Source of the DNA: Scytalidium lignicola
Lineage: Eukaryota; Ascomycota; Leotiomycetes
NCBI GenBank assembly: GCA_002812745.2
Contig: NCSJ02000205.1
Span: 1-64,000, forward strand
Direction: 5' to 3'
Length of the DNA stretch: 64,000 nucleotides
Below the pieces are notes generated by a model. It saw only the letters and a list, made by a program, of their open reading frames with translations. It was not told where the DNA came from and made no database searches. A program made the position numbers and the translations under genes. Within the stretch, counting starts at the first letter, position 1; every line of letters begins with the position of its first letter. This document shows, one piece after another, positions 22,410 to 33,254 of this stretch.

Positions 22410-24057
22410 ATGGTTCGATCCGTCGCTAGGACAAGAGCTTGCCAAACTTGCATACGACGCAAAGTCAAAGTAAGTTGGTGCTATCCAAATTCAGAGGTTA
22501 CCTAGTATTTTGACGATTGGGTGTTTTGGTTAGTGCGATGAGGGTCAGCCCCAGTGTTTGCGATGTATTCGATCAGGGAAGGTCTGCTCGGGAGTGTTTA
22601 CCGGGGTGTTTCTGGTGAACACTCTATCTTGGGGGTCGGAAATGCTTTCTCCTCCGAAGGTTATTGATTGGCAAGAAGTTCATACCAACGAAAAACTAAA
22701 CCAGGATAAAGTCGATTCGAAAACTAGTCATCAAGAGCCAACCGGGTGTGACCCACACCAGTCTTGCCTTACGGCAGATGAACTGTTGTCTCAAACCTCG
22801 AGCGTGTCTACATTTGAGAGATATCTCATTTCTCATTTCATTGTCTCATTTGCTAAAAAGCAGAAAGGTCAATTAGAACAGGCGCACTGGATGTATTCGA
22901 TTCCAGATTACGTAGATAAATTCCTGGTAGTCAAGTGCTCCATTCGAGCAGCCACAATGGCATTTTATGGCAGTTTCACCCGCCATGGTGGAATCCAGGC
23001 CAAGTCTGATCAATGGTATCGTCTAGGCCTTGAAAGATATCGTCTCCATATTCAGCGTTATGTAGGTTTGTCAGCATCTAGCTACGAGCTTCCTGGAGAG
23101 GAAATCATATGTGCAGCATTGATGTTTGCGTATTTCGAACTTGCAAGACGTAAACCGGGGTCAGCATGGCTTCAGCATTACGTAGGCGCTGTCAACTTAC
23201 TTGAGCTTAGAGGTCTTGAGTATTGCCAAACAGGAATTGGGCATTCTTATTTCCTTGCTGTTAGACTAGGCATGGTACGTTTGTGCAATCTTGGCAATAC
23301 AGCACTAGAGATGGTATGTCCTTGTCTGCAAATTGATGACTCATGAATTTCTTAGGCATGGTATTCAATCTTAGAGCTGAGATCCTCCCAGCTGGCATCT
23401 GAGATATGGTGTAAAATCCCTTTCGAAGTCTTAGGTAAATCGTTATTCGACAACCTTATCGACATTATCTTATCTATTCCAAAACATCTACAACACTACG
23501 AATTTGCTAGCACATCAGACCACGCTTGTAATATCTCGACTATGAGCTTGCTTATGCAAGCTCTTTCTAATCTTGATCATTGGTGGTTAGAATTTGGAAA
23601 CCTACTGCATATGAACGCAGAATACGTAGAGCTTTTGAAACTCTACCGCCAGTTGCCAGTCCTAGGAGCCAATGAGAGACAACATGACCACATCAATCCT
23701 CAAGATTGTCGCAGCATATTTCATACCGCAATGACTCTTGCGCTATATCATTGTACGAGAATTGTCATTCTCAGCGCCGTCTGCTCCGTGTCAGCATGTA
23801 CAATTCTACCAGAGATCGAATGGCACGCTGAGCTAATCCTGTCTATTTTTAGACTATCACAGCAAGGTTCGTTTGGTCAGGGGAATGTAGGACTACGGTT
23901 AATGATGATTTTGCCACTTCAAGTCGTGGCTGTATTGAGTTCATGCTCGGAGCAAAACAAGAATGGGAAAAAGATACTGAAGAAGATGGGCTGGTTGAGC
24001 TCCGACGAGGAGTCAAATCTCTCCCGGTGGAAATTAAGAGAATGGGCAATTGATTAA
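22410..24057 (+). CDS. Zn2Cys6 transcription factor 1
   Basis: Three exons, 22410-22469, 22534-23313 and 23356-24057, giving 513 aa. The first intron (64 nt) interrupts the zinc cluster just before the third Cys, the same position as in the other two regulators of this window. C11-x2-C14-x6-C21-x6-C28-x2-C31-x6-C38 is a complete binuclear cluster, and the basic IRRKVK is the DNA-contact segment. The rest is a fungal-specific regulatory domain of the Fungal_trans_2 kind (LISHFIVSFAKKQ, LMFAYFELARRKPGSAWLQHYVGA). The second intron is short (42 nt) but in phase. Divergent from the SDR. Confidence 0.88.
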
Positions 24058-25106
24058 TACGTTAGTTGAAAGGGAACTAAATTAATTTGAAGCCAATTGA
24101 CATCAAAATGTCAAATAATTTGACTTAAAAGGAGTCGTGATGATTAGCGTTACCACAATTCTGAAGAATTTGCTAGTGGGGTTTGGCGCTGCTTGCAAAA
24201 GGCAAAGTGTTTCTGAATCCAGTATACAGTAGCTCCAACTGATGTGCAGTGCGGGGCTCATAAAAACCCAAAAACGGTAATTGTACGAACCCTTCGGAAA
24301 GTTTCAGAGGACTGTTCAAGTAATCATTAAACTCTGTGGTTTTGCAAAGTCCTTTAAGATCCAGAATTACAGGGTTTGCATCTTCTCATAAATCTTCTAG
24401 TCACGCCTAAAACAACCTACAGATTTCTTAAGATCTTGCTTGGATGTCAGTAACTTATATTTCCTCATTAAGACTCTCTTGCAAGCACCTTTTAACAGTA
24501 AAAGTTAGATTGTCTTTAGCTGGAAAGATAAAACTTAATGAGCTTAGCACAATGTCTTTATGTTATTAAACTTAACATGTTTCACTAAGTCTTGGATTTT
24601 CAAAAACTTTATTATGATTACTTATACAAAAGTTCAAAAGTATTACAAGTTTTGTTGGATTTTTCAATCTTAGCTAAACTTATAAAAAAGATAATACTTA
24701 CACGTTATTACCTTACCTTTAATGACGAAAAGTAGTTCAAGGATATTTTCAGCTTTTTATCTTGTGCATTGTTGGGATCATTAGAGAACTTAATGAATGT
24801 AAGAAGTCACTAGCCTCCAAATGCCAATGAAGCAACTAATTAGGCCAACATCATTTCCTTTGTCTTATTGTACTTTCAAAGAGATTAATCCCACGAATCC
24901 GTTTCGCCTCTACAATATTATGTGGAATTGACGATGTAACCAATGGAGATTTGTTGGGGATACAGTCATATTATGACGAATGTGCCGGTGATATTGTTGT
25001 CATGAATTAATCATTTATACTTTAGCGACCAAAATGGTGTGCCGGAGGTTACCTCTCAAGGGCTGAGATAATATGTATAACATCATTCTTATCATAAAGT
25101 AAATTT
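24058..25106. other. AT-rich intergenic DNA, no gene seen
   Basis: About 1 kb, AT-rich and stop-rich in all frames. No repeat or RNA gene recognised. It ends at the truncated MULE. Confidence 0.4.
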
Positions 25107-25813
25107 AGGGTATACCTATATACACGCAGCATTAACTTATATACACGCAAAAACTTCTGGTACCGATCTCGGTTCGCTTAAATCACTTACATAGTAATTT
25201 GTTAGTAATTGATTTATTCAATTAGACACAGGTACTAAAAATGAAACGCAATTGTATGCGTCTATTGGCAAATCTATCTTTAAGTCTTTTATCGTGAGAA
25301 ATTGAGGCTATTCGCGACCATTTGTGCACCTTTTTTCAATTCCAATGGCTTTTATAACATCTTTCTGTGGCCCTGCTTCACCGGAAAACTATATGATAAT
25401 CTCGATCAACTGTACACTTCAATTCAAGCGTTTGCGCGTGACAATGGTTACGCTTTTGCTGTACGCGATAAAAAGCCTCAAAAAGTCGTATATATTTGCG
25501 ATCAAGAAGGAATATTACACAGGCAAAAGACCTGATATACATCCTTTAAAACAACATCAAAAAAGCACCAAAAAGTGTGGTTGCAAAATGGGTGTGATTG
25601 CTAAACTTAAGAAAGATGGTTGGAGGCTCAAAACTATGGAATTTATTCACAATTACAATTCCAGTAGCCTTATAGCTTATCCGGTACATAGAGCAGCTAC
25701 ACTAACAGCTGAAATTCATACTCAGATTATATCAAATATTTATATAGACATAAAAAACGCTCAGATTCTGGATTTGCTTGCGATAAAACACCCACAACGA
25801 TGGCATACCAGTT
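25107..25813 (+). mobile_element. Truncated Mutator-like element with transposase N-terminus
   Basis: The left end, AGGGTATACC...TACACGCAGCA, matches the left end of the MITE at 49378 over about 70 bp with transition-type differences. From about 25305 a frame reads LYDNLDQLYTSIQAFARDNG. A shift near 25530 leads to CGCKMGVIAKLKKDGWRL... AYPVHRAATLTAEI. This is the FAR1/MULE-type N-terminal DNA-binding region of fungal Mutator-like transposases. The catalytic DDE part and the right end are missing; the sequence runs directly into the 3' end of the HET pseudogene near 25813. The exact junction is unclear because both strands read plausibly for about 40 bp. Confidence 0.7.
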
Positions 25814-25814
25814 A

Positions 25815-27541
25815 TCGCCGTCATAGCGCCAATCGCCGTCGCCATCATACTCATAATCTTCATCAGAGCTAAGACGGATACCTCGGATGTAAAAGCCTGC
25901 TTCAACTGTGATGGCTATCATCTTCAGACAGTAATCCTGAGGCAGACTAGCCTTCTCGTCGGGCTCCATGGCTTCGAAGTCAGCTCAGGGTAACATGCAC
26001 GACGATCCGTCTCGTGGCACCATAGAAACTTCGATCGAAAATCTGGACTCGAACGAAATGCCAGGGATGATATATTGCCGCACCACCCCCTTCCAGCCGG
26101 TCCAGGACCAGCTCGGAAACCCCTGGCGGCGGGTTCCAGCTCTTACCAACCTCCAGCAGAGACCGTGGGCAAACGCTTTGAGGGGCGTTTGTGATACCTC
26201 CGAGGCGGATAATTTGCGGAGGAGTGGAATACCGCACACATGATGCACGGGCGACCTCAACTCGGCAATCCTCTGCATGATGCCGAGCATAGCGTTGAGG
26301 ATATCATGGTCATGTGTGAGACTGCGCCTAGTGTACTCGTGGATACGCACCCAGATATAAAACAGATTGTCGCTGGAACCATAGACTGGGAATATCGCGC
26401 GCTTCATATACCGTGCAAAAGCGCGCGCCTTGTCGTACAGGACACCCTTCTCCGTGACGAGCATCCGGTGGACTGATAGAGGCTCCTCGACGGCCTCGCG
26501 CGCGACTAGGCCTGAACACTCGTACGACATCTCGCGCTCCGTAAATACCAGCCGACGTCGAGACAATAAATCTTCCTGGTACGTCCAGCCGCGTGTCGAC
26601 CATACCGAGCCCTCAATGACTTCGCTCGGTTGGGGTAGGACGGCAGTCAGAACGTGACCCTGGACCCGGGCGCAGGGCAGATGGCTTCGAGGGCGCTTGC
26701 TACTGACTCCTGGCAGCCCATAGCTCAAGTCCTGGCCGGCCGCCGCGATGAGCGTGACTTCGGCATTGGCATATACTGCATGCATAGTCTGCAGTTGCTG
26801 CTGGAACACTGTCGGGTTGGCCCTGGCGGTAGAGTACTGGTCAGCCCACAAGTACCGGTACCCTAGGGCGCGGGTGACGTGCATGGCATCCTCGATAACA
26901 TTCTCGGTCTCTTCGACGCTGCGATGGTCTTCCGATGCGTCGAGTGGCCCCTGCGAAAGACCCCAGACGTAGCTGAGACTGACGAAGGGGTAGGCCGCGG
27001 ATAGGTCATCGATGATATCGCGGGTGTCGCAATCGATGAGGCGGAAATGGGGAATCGGCCGGCGGCTGCGCATCTGCTTGATCCTCCAGCTCGATATCGT
27101 CTTGGACCAGCGACGCTATTGAGAGGAGGTGCCATTTTCGACGGGGCTTACCATCACAATTGTTGCTGCTCGACCCATCCCCAAACCAATCTGGGTGCAT
27201 CTCCGTGACCTCATCGTCTTCTCCTGACCGTCCCTGGGCACCAGCTGCTCGTAGCTGTCTCACCACTCTCTTATTTCCAAATTCCTGGGCCAATACGAGT
27301 GGTGTGCGGCCCTGTTGATCCTCGTGGTCGATATTGATCCGGCCGGACCCNTGTGTGAGCAGGATCTCGATGATGTCGCCGGCCTCATTGTCTTGCACGG
27401 CCCAGCGGTGTCCAATCCTCCTCATCCTCCGCATCCGGGGTGGCGCCTCTGGGCAAACTCGGTTTGTTGAGTTTCATACATGATGGGAGCGAGCTGTCGT
27501 AGGAGATTTCCGTAGCGGGAAGTATTGAAGCCTTCAGCCAT
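25815..27541 (-). pseudogene. Ankyrin + HET-domain protein, broken
   Basis: A GC-rich block in AT-rich surroundings. ATG at 27541 begins an N-terminal segment, and frame changes near 27440 lead to an ankyrin-like repeat (GDIIEILLT-x-GSGRINIDHEDQQGRTPL; N27351 is a real base there). A further +1 shift near 27065 joins to the HET domain: FVSLSYVWG, DAMHVTRALGYRYLWADQ, MHAVYANAEVTLIAAAG, STRGWTYQEDLLSRRRLVF. A TGA at 25985-25987 precedes an in-frame continuation (SLPQDYCLKMIAI). The usual CI after WADQ is YS. HET proteins trigger heterokaryon-incompatibility cell death; this copy looks inactive unless the shifts are sequencing errors. Confidence 0.8.
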
Positions 27542-28084
27542 AATAGAGGTACTGGCACTTTTTTCGTGGACTAGCTATAGTCAAATGAAAGAACTGCTTG
27601 AATAACTGAAATATACTGTCCTCTTTTCGTTTACTCTCCGTGGAAGCATAACTGGAGAATTTACATTGATGGTGATTGAAGCAGGAAAGAGTGCACTCTT
27701 GCTCTAGTGACAATCTGCCGAAAGCACTTTGATAACAAAAGATGCGTTGTAGGTAACTAAATCACGGGACCCGGAGTTTACCTAAGGATTGAAACGAGGT
27801 GTAACTTATTAGTTAATCAACGGTTCTCTTACAGGAGTACCCGTTCACGTGCCGTTGAACCGTGAACCCCAGCCAAGGCAAGTCTTGTACGTAAGTAGTT
27901 AGAAGGTGGCGAGATTGGTTACATAAGCATGTAGGCTAAATTAACGTTAAGACCTCCTGTAGCCCTTGAAGTTGTTTCTTACAATAATGTAAGCTTACTT
28001 TGAAGTTATTATCGCGCCACAACCTGTCTCTCATACATGTCAAAATACTAACTGGCATAAGTGCTTTGTTGAGAAGACCTGGAA
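27542..28084. promoter_or_regulatory. Intergenic region upstream of regulator 2
   Basis: Between the divergent HET pseudogene and the Zn2Cys6 gene at 28085. No open frame. Contains AT-rich tracts only. Confidence 0.3.
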
Positions 28085-29677
28085 ATGGTTGGAGTGCCTA
28101 AGAGTAATGGTTGTGATTTGTGTAAGAGGAGAAGTATTAAGGTAAGTAAAGCACCTTTTCTAGGTTCTATATCCTGTAATCTCAAACTTACAAGACTATT
28201 CTTTTCTTACTCAATGAATATGCCACAGTGCGATGAAGTGCGACCAAGCTGCTCTCAATGTAGGCGGGGCGGACGCAAGTGTCCTGGATATGAACGCAAT
28301 CTAAAATTCATCAACGAAAGTGGCCGTTTAAGTCAGAAGCGCAAGAGAAAGCCAAGTAATTCTCCGACTCAACAAACCTTTCAGACGCTACAGGGAGAAG
28401 GCCAAATAAGCATACCCTCGACTCCCGCCTCTGAAAAGCTAAATCAGATTCAACTTATTTCTTGCTTCGTATCCGATATTTTCCCTATAGAGCACCTAGT
28501 ACCTAAGCTTTCCTTTCTTGGATCTTGGTTGTGGAAAATACCACAGTGTATTGGGGTCAATCTAGCACTAGATAATGCGGCGCAATGTATGGCTCTTGCA
28601 TATCGCGGTCGAAGTTCTGCTAGTAGGATGCTATTGCAACAAAGTCGATATTCATACATGCGGGCACTACAAAACCTTTCTAAAGCTCTTCAAAATCCCA
28701 ACACTGGGTTCTCTTCTGAGGTACTCTGTGCCAGTATGCTTTTAGGGCAGTATGAGGTTCGTATAAGGCAAATCATTAGATGTTGCTAATTAACTAATAG
28801 TTGTACCTTAGATGCTAATTTGTACAGAATCAACTTCCTGGTTAAAACATGCCGGCGGCGTTGCACGTCTAATGCAAATACGTGGAGCCCATCGGCATAG
28901 GACCGGATTAGATTATTTGATGTTTCATGCTTTCCGTGGAGCAATTGTAAGAGTCGATACTTGTCTTATTTCTACAATCCCCTGCCGCTAATTCTTTGGC
29001 TTAAGATTTACCAGAGTTTGAGATCTGGAGAAGACTGCTTCCTTAATAGTGAAGACTGGCGATCCTTGGCAGCTAATCACCCGGACTTTTCAACAATGCC
29101 ACCGCTATTTCGCCACTATGATGAGCTCTGTAACTACTTTGCCACGATACCTGGGTTAGCAAAACACGTCGCCTTGTGCACTACTGGAAATGCTTCTGAT
29201 ACCTTCCGTGAGGCTACAACTACAAAGCTAGAAACTTTAAAAGGTAATATGGAGGATTGGTATTCGAAATTTATCTCTGATTTTGATGGCTGTGAGGCAC
29301 CTTTTGTGGAGATCCCTTCAGATACTGGGGTTCCATTATTCTCCGCTATTTACATCTATAGTAACGAAGCCATCTCGGCATACCTATGTTCACATGCTGC
29401 TTATTTGCTCTTTATCAACAATCTGCTTTTTCAGTTAGGTTCGGAAAATGTTTGCGACGACGAAAACACGGAGCTAGTCAAACGGATTTGCATGTCTGTG
29501 GAATATTGTTCTAAGTCAGGACTATGTGGATCCCAGACAATGGCATTCTCGTTACCCACGGCTTACTCTTTTGCGAACGAAGAATGCAAAAGCTGGATAA
29601 GAAATTCTCTGACAAAATTTCGAGGACTTGTGGATATAGACCAGTTTTATAAAGCAATATTAATCAACAAAGAGTAA
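28085..29677 (+). CDS. Zn2Cys6 transcription factor 2
   Basis: Four exons: 28085-28141, 28229-28756, 28812-28946, 29015-29677. All joins are phase 0, giving 460 aa. The cluster is C10-x2-C13-x6-C20-x6-C27-x2-C30-x6-C37, with the first intron again just before the third Cys. It is followed by a basic linker (KRKRKPSN) and the fungal-specific domain (ASMLLGQYE-MLICTESTSWLKHAGGVARLMQIRG spans the second junction). It ends 37 bp from the stop of the decayed AKR, tail to tail. It could regulate the duplicated AKR/esterase locus; the shared promoter words at both loci are the candidate sites. That link is inference. Confidence 0.88.
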
Positions 29678-29714
29678 GATGACTAAAAAGATTTTCCCTC
29701 GGTATTTCGCTGCA

Positions 29715-31048
29715 TTAATAACCCATCACCGACTTTGGCACATATGGAGCTTCTAGCCTCGCAATCTCTTCCTCTGCCAGGTCAAGAGAGACTGCTGCCG
29801 CCGTCTCATCAATACGCTTCTTACTATTTAAACCGACAATCGGGTTTACGTTCTGCTTGCTCAAGCACTAGGCTATGGCAACTACTGCCATCGAGACTCC
29901 TCTTGCCTTGGCCACTTCTTCTACAGCGGTTATGATAGCCTTGTTGGTTTTTCCTTCTTGTAATCTTAAACGGTCAATTAGCTTATCGTGGGAACTGCGC
30001 AGGGTATCAGTGGAGGCTGAACCCTATGGTCTGGGGAGAACCCCTTGTGCGTTTGGAGAGCACTGAATTCAGAAGCTATCGTCAGAATTTGTTCACAGGC
30101 GAAGAACAGAGGCCGGTATAAGGACTCACTGGTATACACCCGACTCTAGTCGCGTGACAATAAGGCAGCATTTCTCACTTTTCCTCACGATAGAGTAGAT
30201 TGTAATAGTTCTGCATGCGGATAAATTTATGCCATTCATTCTTTTTGGCAAGATTTTGTAGTAATTGGAATTTCCATGCTGGCATCTATTACGTTCGATA
30301 TCAGTTAAGATACCAAATTACGATATTAAAAGGGACACTACTAAGCTTGCACTAAAGTATCGCATCAGTCCTTGCTCAATAACATCGTTCAATGCTCTTA
30401 TCATTTCCTCTTTCTGCACATCTGGATCAAGGCGCTGGATCTGAAGCACATCGATATAAGTACTAAGCTACTGGACGCTAGCCTGGACTATATCGAAGAT
30501 ATGCTTCCACGAGAGCCCGACTTAGTTTACCATTTGCCCATCATTTACTGTTATTGCGAATACTGATAATTGTAGCTCACCAAATCGACTTATTCCATAT
30601 TGACATTTTGTAAGGATGATAACATTTTCGTGGGGAATATCGTAATTCTGCAAGGCTTTGCCTATAATTTCCTCGGAGCAGCCATTAGAATACAAGTCAG
30701 CCTATATCTAAACATCAGCGAACATCCTAACTTTTGTCCAAATTCGGATCGATATATACATACGATATCCAAAGTGTTTATCCCGACATCGTAGGCATGC
30801 TTGAGCAGTGGCAGCGCTTCTTCCTCCTCTAAGACCCATTTCTGCCAGTCTCTACTTCCATAGGTCATTGCTCCTAGGACAACTTTTCAAATTTTCAGAC
30901 CAGAATCATCTAATCTGCATGGTACATTAACATAAGGTATACTGACATTGACATCTAAGGTCTTTAAAGTCACTTACCTTGTGTACTGCATCGGCAGGGC
31001 ATCAGACGCCACCAGCAGGCCATCTAAGTGTTTATTTTGAGAAGACAT
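29715..31048 (-). pseudogene. Aldo-keto reductase, decayed paralogue
   Basis: Paralogue of the AKR at 16332 in the same orientation relative to an esterase. From ATG 31048 a first exon (HLDGLLVASDALPMQYTR) splices at GTAAGT to LDDSGLKI-stop-KVVLGAMTYGSRDWQKWVLEEEEALPLL. Later parts keep YIDVLQIQRLDPDV and end in DTLRSSHDKLIDRL... NPIVGLNSKKRI... VMGY-stop at 29715. At least three in-frame stops are visible: in GLKI-stop-KVV, SVQ-stop-LSTYID, and TAG replacing the Trp codon of VAIAWCL. They fit C-to-T/G-to-A (RIP-type) changes. Not functional as read. Confidence 0.9.
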
Positions 31049-31877
31049 AGTTATAAATTGTAAATTTAAGATGAAGATGGACCTTTTACAATGATTCTAC
31101 AGAACTCTATCTTCAGTAGTGTTCCCAATTGGATATATATAACTTTGTCAAAGAACTGCAAGCTCCCTTGAGTTTATATGGCTTATGCGGAAATGAGAAA
31201 AGAACTTTTCCATACGTCAAATCAAAATCAGCGTAACGGAGTTAATTATTATTTCTTTAGTTGAACGAGTTATGATTTATTTGCCTAATTTATATCGTGG
31301 TTTATATGCTAAGGCCTGGAAGTCGTGGAGCTTAACCCTTAGTAGGAATTCATACCACTAAGACATGTTAGATTATGACCAAACCACTATATTTTAGTAG
31401 GATACCCCTGAACCAGAACTTAATTTCTCTCTCCGGGTTCAGAGAAAAGCCCAGCAAAAAGTTACAAGGTGAAAGGCAGATGGACCCACTATTCCCGATG
31501 TAGTCTTATGCAGCGAACTTTAGCTCACCTTTGTGCACTATGCTAAATGCGGTTCTATGTTACGAACTTTAGCATCAGCTATCAGCCAATCATCGATTAC
31601 CACAGTAATACCGCATTCGCATTGACATTAGACTTATTCTCCTGTTGGAATGTTGTTCCGACGGTGTAATAATGAGTCTGATGCTCCCTAATGAAACTGT
31701 ACTCTATATCTGGATATGAAAGATAAGACGCGACACAGTTTTCCACAAGTACTGAAGATGATCCCTTATATAAAGGAAGGCATTCCTTCTTGCACAAGAC
31801 AACAAAGTCTCCATTGCTTTTAAGGAGATTTTTATTTTTTNAAAAAAAAATCAATATTCTCTTGAGTCGGTTTCGAT
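31049..31877. promoter_or_regulatory. Divergent promoter region of the duplicated AKR/esterase pair
   Basis: 829 bp. Carries CAGCGAACTTTAGC (31511-31524) and GTTCTATGTTACGAACTTTAGC-like sequence (31552-31573), resembling the repeated words of the first locus (GTTCTATGGCACGACTTTTAGG and TACGAACTAAGC). N31841 sits between T and A homopolymers. Confidence 0.45.
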
Positions 31878-32846
31878 ATGAGATCAGGTATGCAACTCAC
31901 TGAGGGCCAGAAAACCTCCATCAGTCCTGAGGCGGCTGCATTCCTGAATAAAGTACGCACCGTCCCTCTTGCAAACTTCCTTGCACCTTACCTTACAACT
32001 CCGAATCGGGTCATCAATTTTCGTGCACAGTATGAGAAGAATATACCACTTGAAGAAAGTATTATCACAAAATTTGGTCTACAGGTCAAAGAGATCAAGA
32101 TTGCTGGGGTTATCGTGGTAGTCATTGAACCACCCAACATCAAGCCAGAATACGCCTCGAAGATTGTCGTCAACATTCATGGGGGTGGATTTGTCCTTAG
32201 CAGAGCTAGAGATCGGACCTCCCTCATTCTAGCAGGGGAATTAGGAATGCGAGTCTATGCCATCGAATACACTCTTTCTCCTGAGGCTCGGTATCCCGTC
32301 ACTCGCGACGAATGTCTTGACGTGTACCGACAACTTGTCAAAGATTTCCGACCCCAGGATATTTTCTTCACAAGCAGTTCATCTGGTGGCCAGCTTACGC
32401 TTTCAATGCTTCTTCTAGCACAGAAGGAAAAGCTTCCGATACCAGCAGCGCAATATCTATGCACTCCAGCAGCTGATCTCACAGGTGCAGGAGATTCCAT
32501 AGTGACGAATGCGTCGCGAGATATCATGCCAGGAAGCTTCTTGATAGGAATGGTCGAGCAGAACTATGCTCCGCCTGGGTTTAATAAGAAAGATCCCTTA
32601 TTTAGCCCACTATTCGCAACATACAACTTGGATTTCCCTCCTACCATTATTACAGTTGGGACACGAGATCTTTTGTTAAGTACAGGAGTCCAGCTGTACT
32701 GGAAATTGAGGGAAGCTGGAGTTGAGGTAGAACTACTGGTGTCCGAAGGGATGTGGCATGGGTTTAATTGGGAGCTGGAGGTACCAGAGTCTATCTGTGC
32801 TCGTGTAGCTGTAAAGGCATTCTTGCTTAAACATGCTCTTATTTGA
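31878..32846 (+). CDS. Alpha/beta hydrolase (HSL-like esterase), copy 2
   Basis: Single exon of 322 aa; an alternative ATG at 31890 matches the start of copy 1. About the same size and motif order as copy 1. The oxyanion motif HGGG is intact (101-104), with Asp264 (VGTRD) and His294 (MWHGF). The elbow reads SSSSG, with Ser168 as nucleophile, so the first Gly of GxSxG is Ser. The codon composition is more AT-rich than in copy 1. The partner AKR on the left is dead while this gene remains open, so its use, if any, is independent of that AKR. Confidence 0.9.
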   Translation: MRSGMQLTEGQKTSISPEAAAFLNKVRTVPLANFLAPYLTTPNRVINFRAQYEKNIPLEESIITKFGLQVKEIKIAGVIVVVIEPPNIKPEYASKIVVNIHGGGFVLSRARDRTSLILAGELGMRVYAIEYTLSPEARYPVTRDECLDVYRQLVKDFRPQDIFFTSSSSGGQLTLSMLLLAQKEKLPIPAAQYLCTPAADLTGAGDSIVTNASRDIMPGSFLIGMVEQNYAPPGFNKKDPLFSPLFATYNLDFPPTIITVGTRDLLLSTGVQLYWKLREAGVEVELLVSEGMWHGFNWELEVPESICARVAVKAFLLKHALI

Positions 32847-33254
32847 TTTTGAACGTCTATTGTAGTTAGGATAATATTAATTTCCCACAGATTTCCTGAA
32901 ATATCCTCCATAATCGAGCGCTTGCAGGTACGACATACAAGCACTGTATTTTTATTTTTATTCTTGTCTACTAAAATCTAGTCTAACTCTTTAATATTAC
33001 GGGATGTGTCGGAACAAATATGAGGTTTAGTATGCAACCAGGTAACTGGGAATTCTCCTTTTGTTCTGATACGATGTTGCTGTAGTTCTACCGCCCGGTA
33101 CTACTACATAAGCGCCGACACTATTTTTCCTTTGAGTGGTATATCTGATACATCCTAGAATATCAACAAAAACCAACACGGCCCCTAAAACAGTACACTG
33201 TATACTCCTGTATATTACTTTTATGCACTTGAGCTGCAACATCGTACTCCTGCG
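32847..33254. other. Intergenic region, nothing recognised
   Basis: About 400 bp between esterase 2 and the kinase-like pseudogene. No open frame or repeat of note. Confidence 0.3.
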
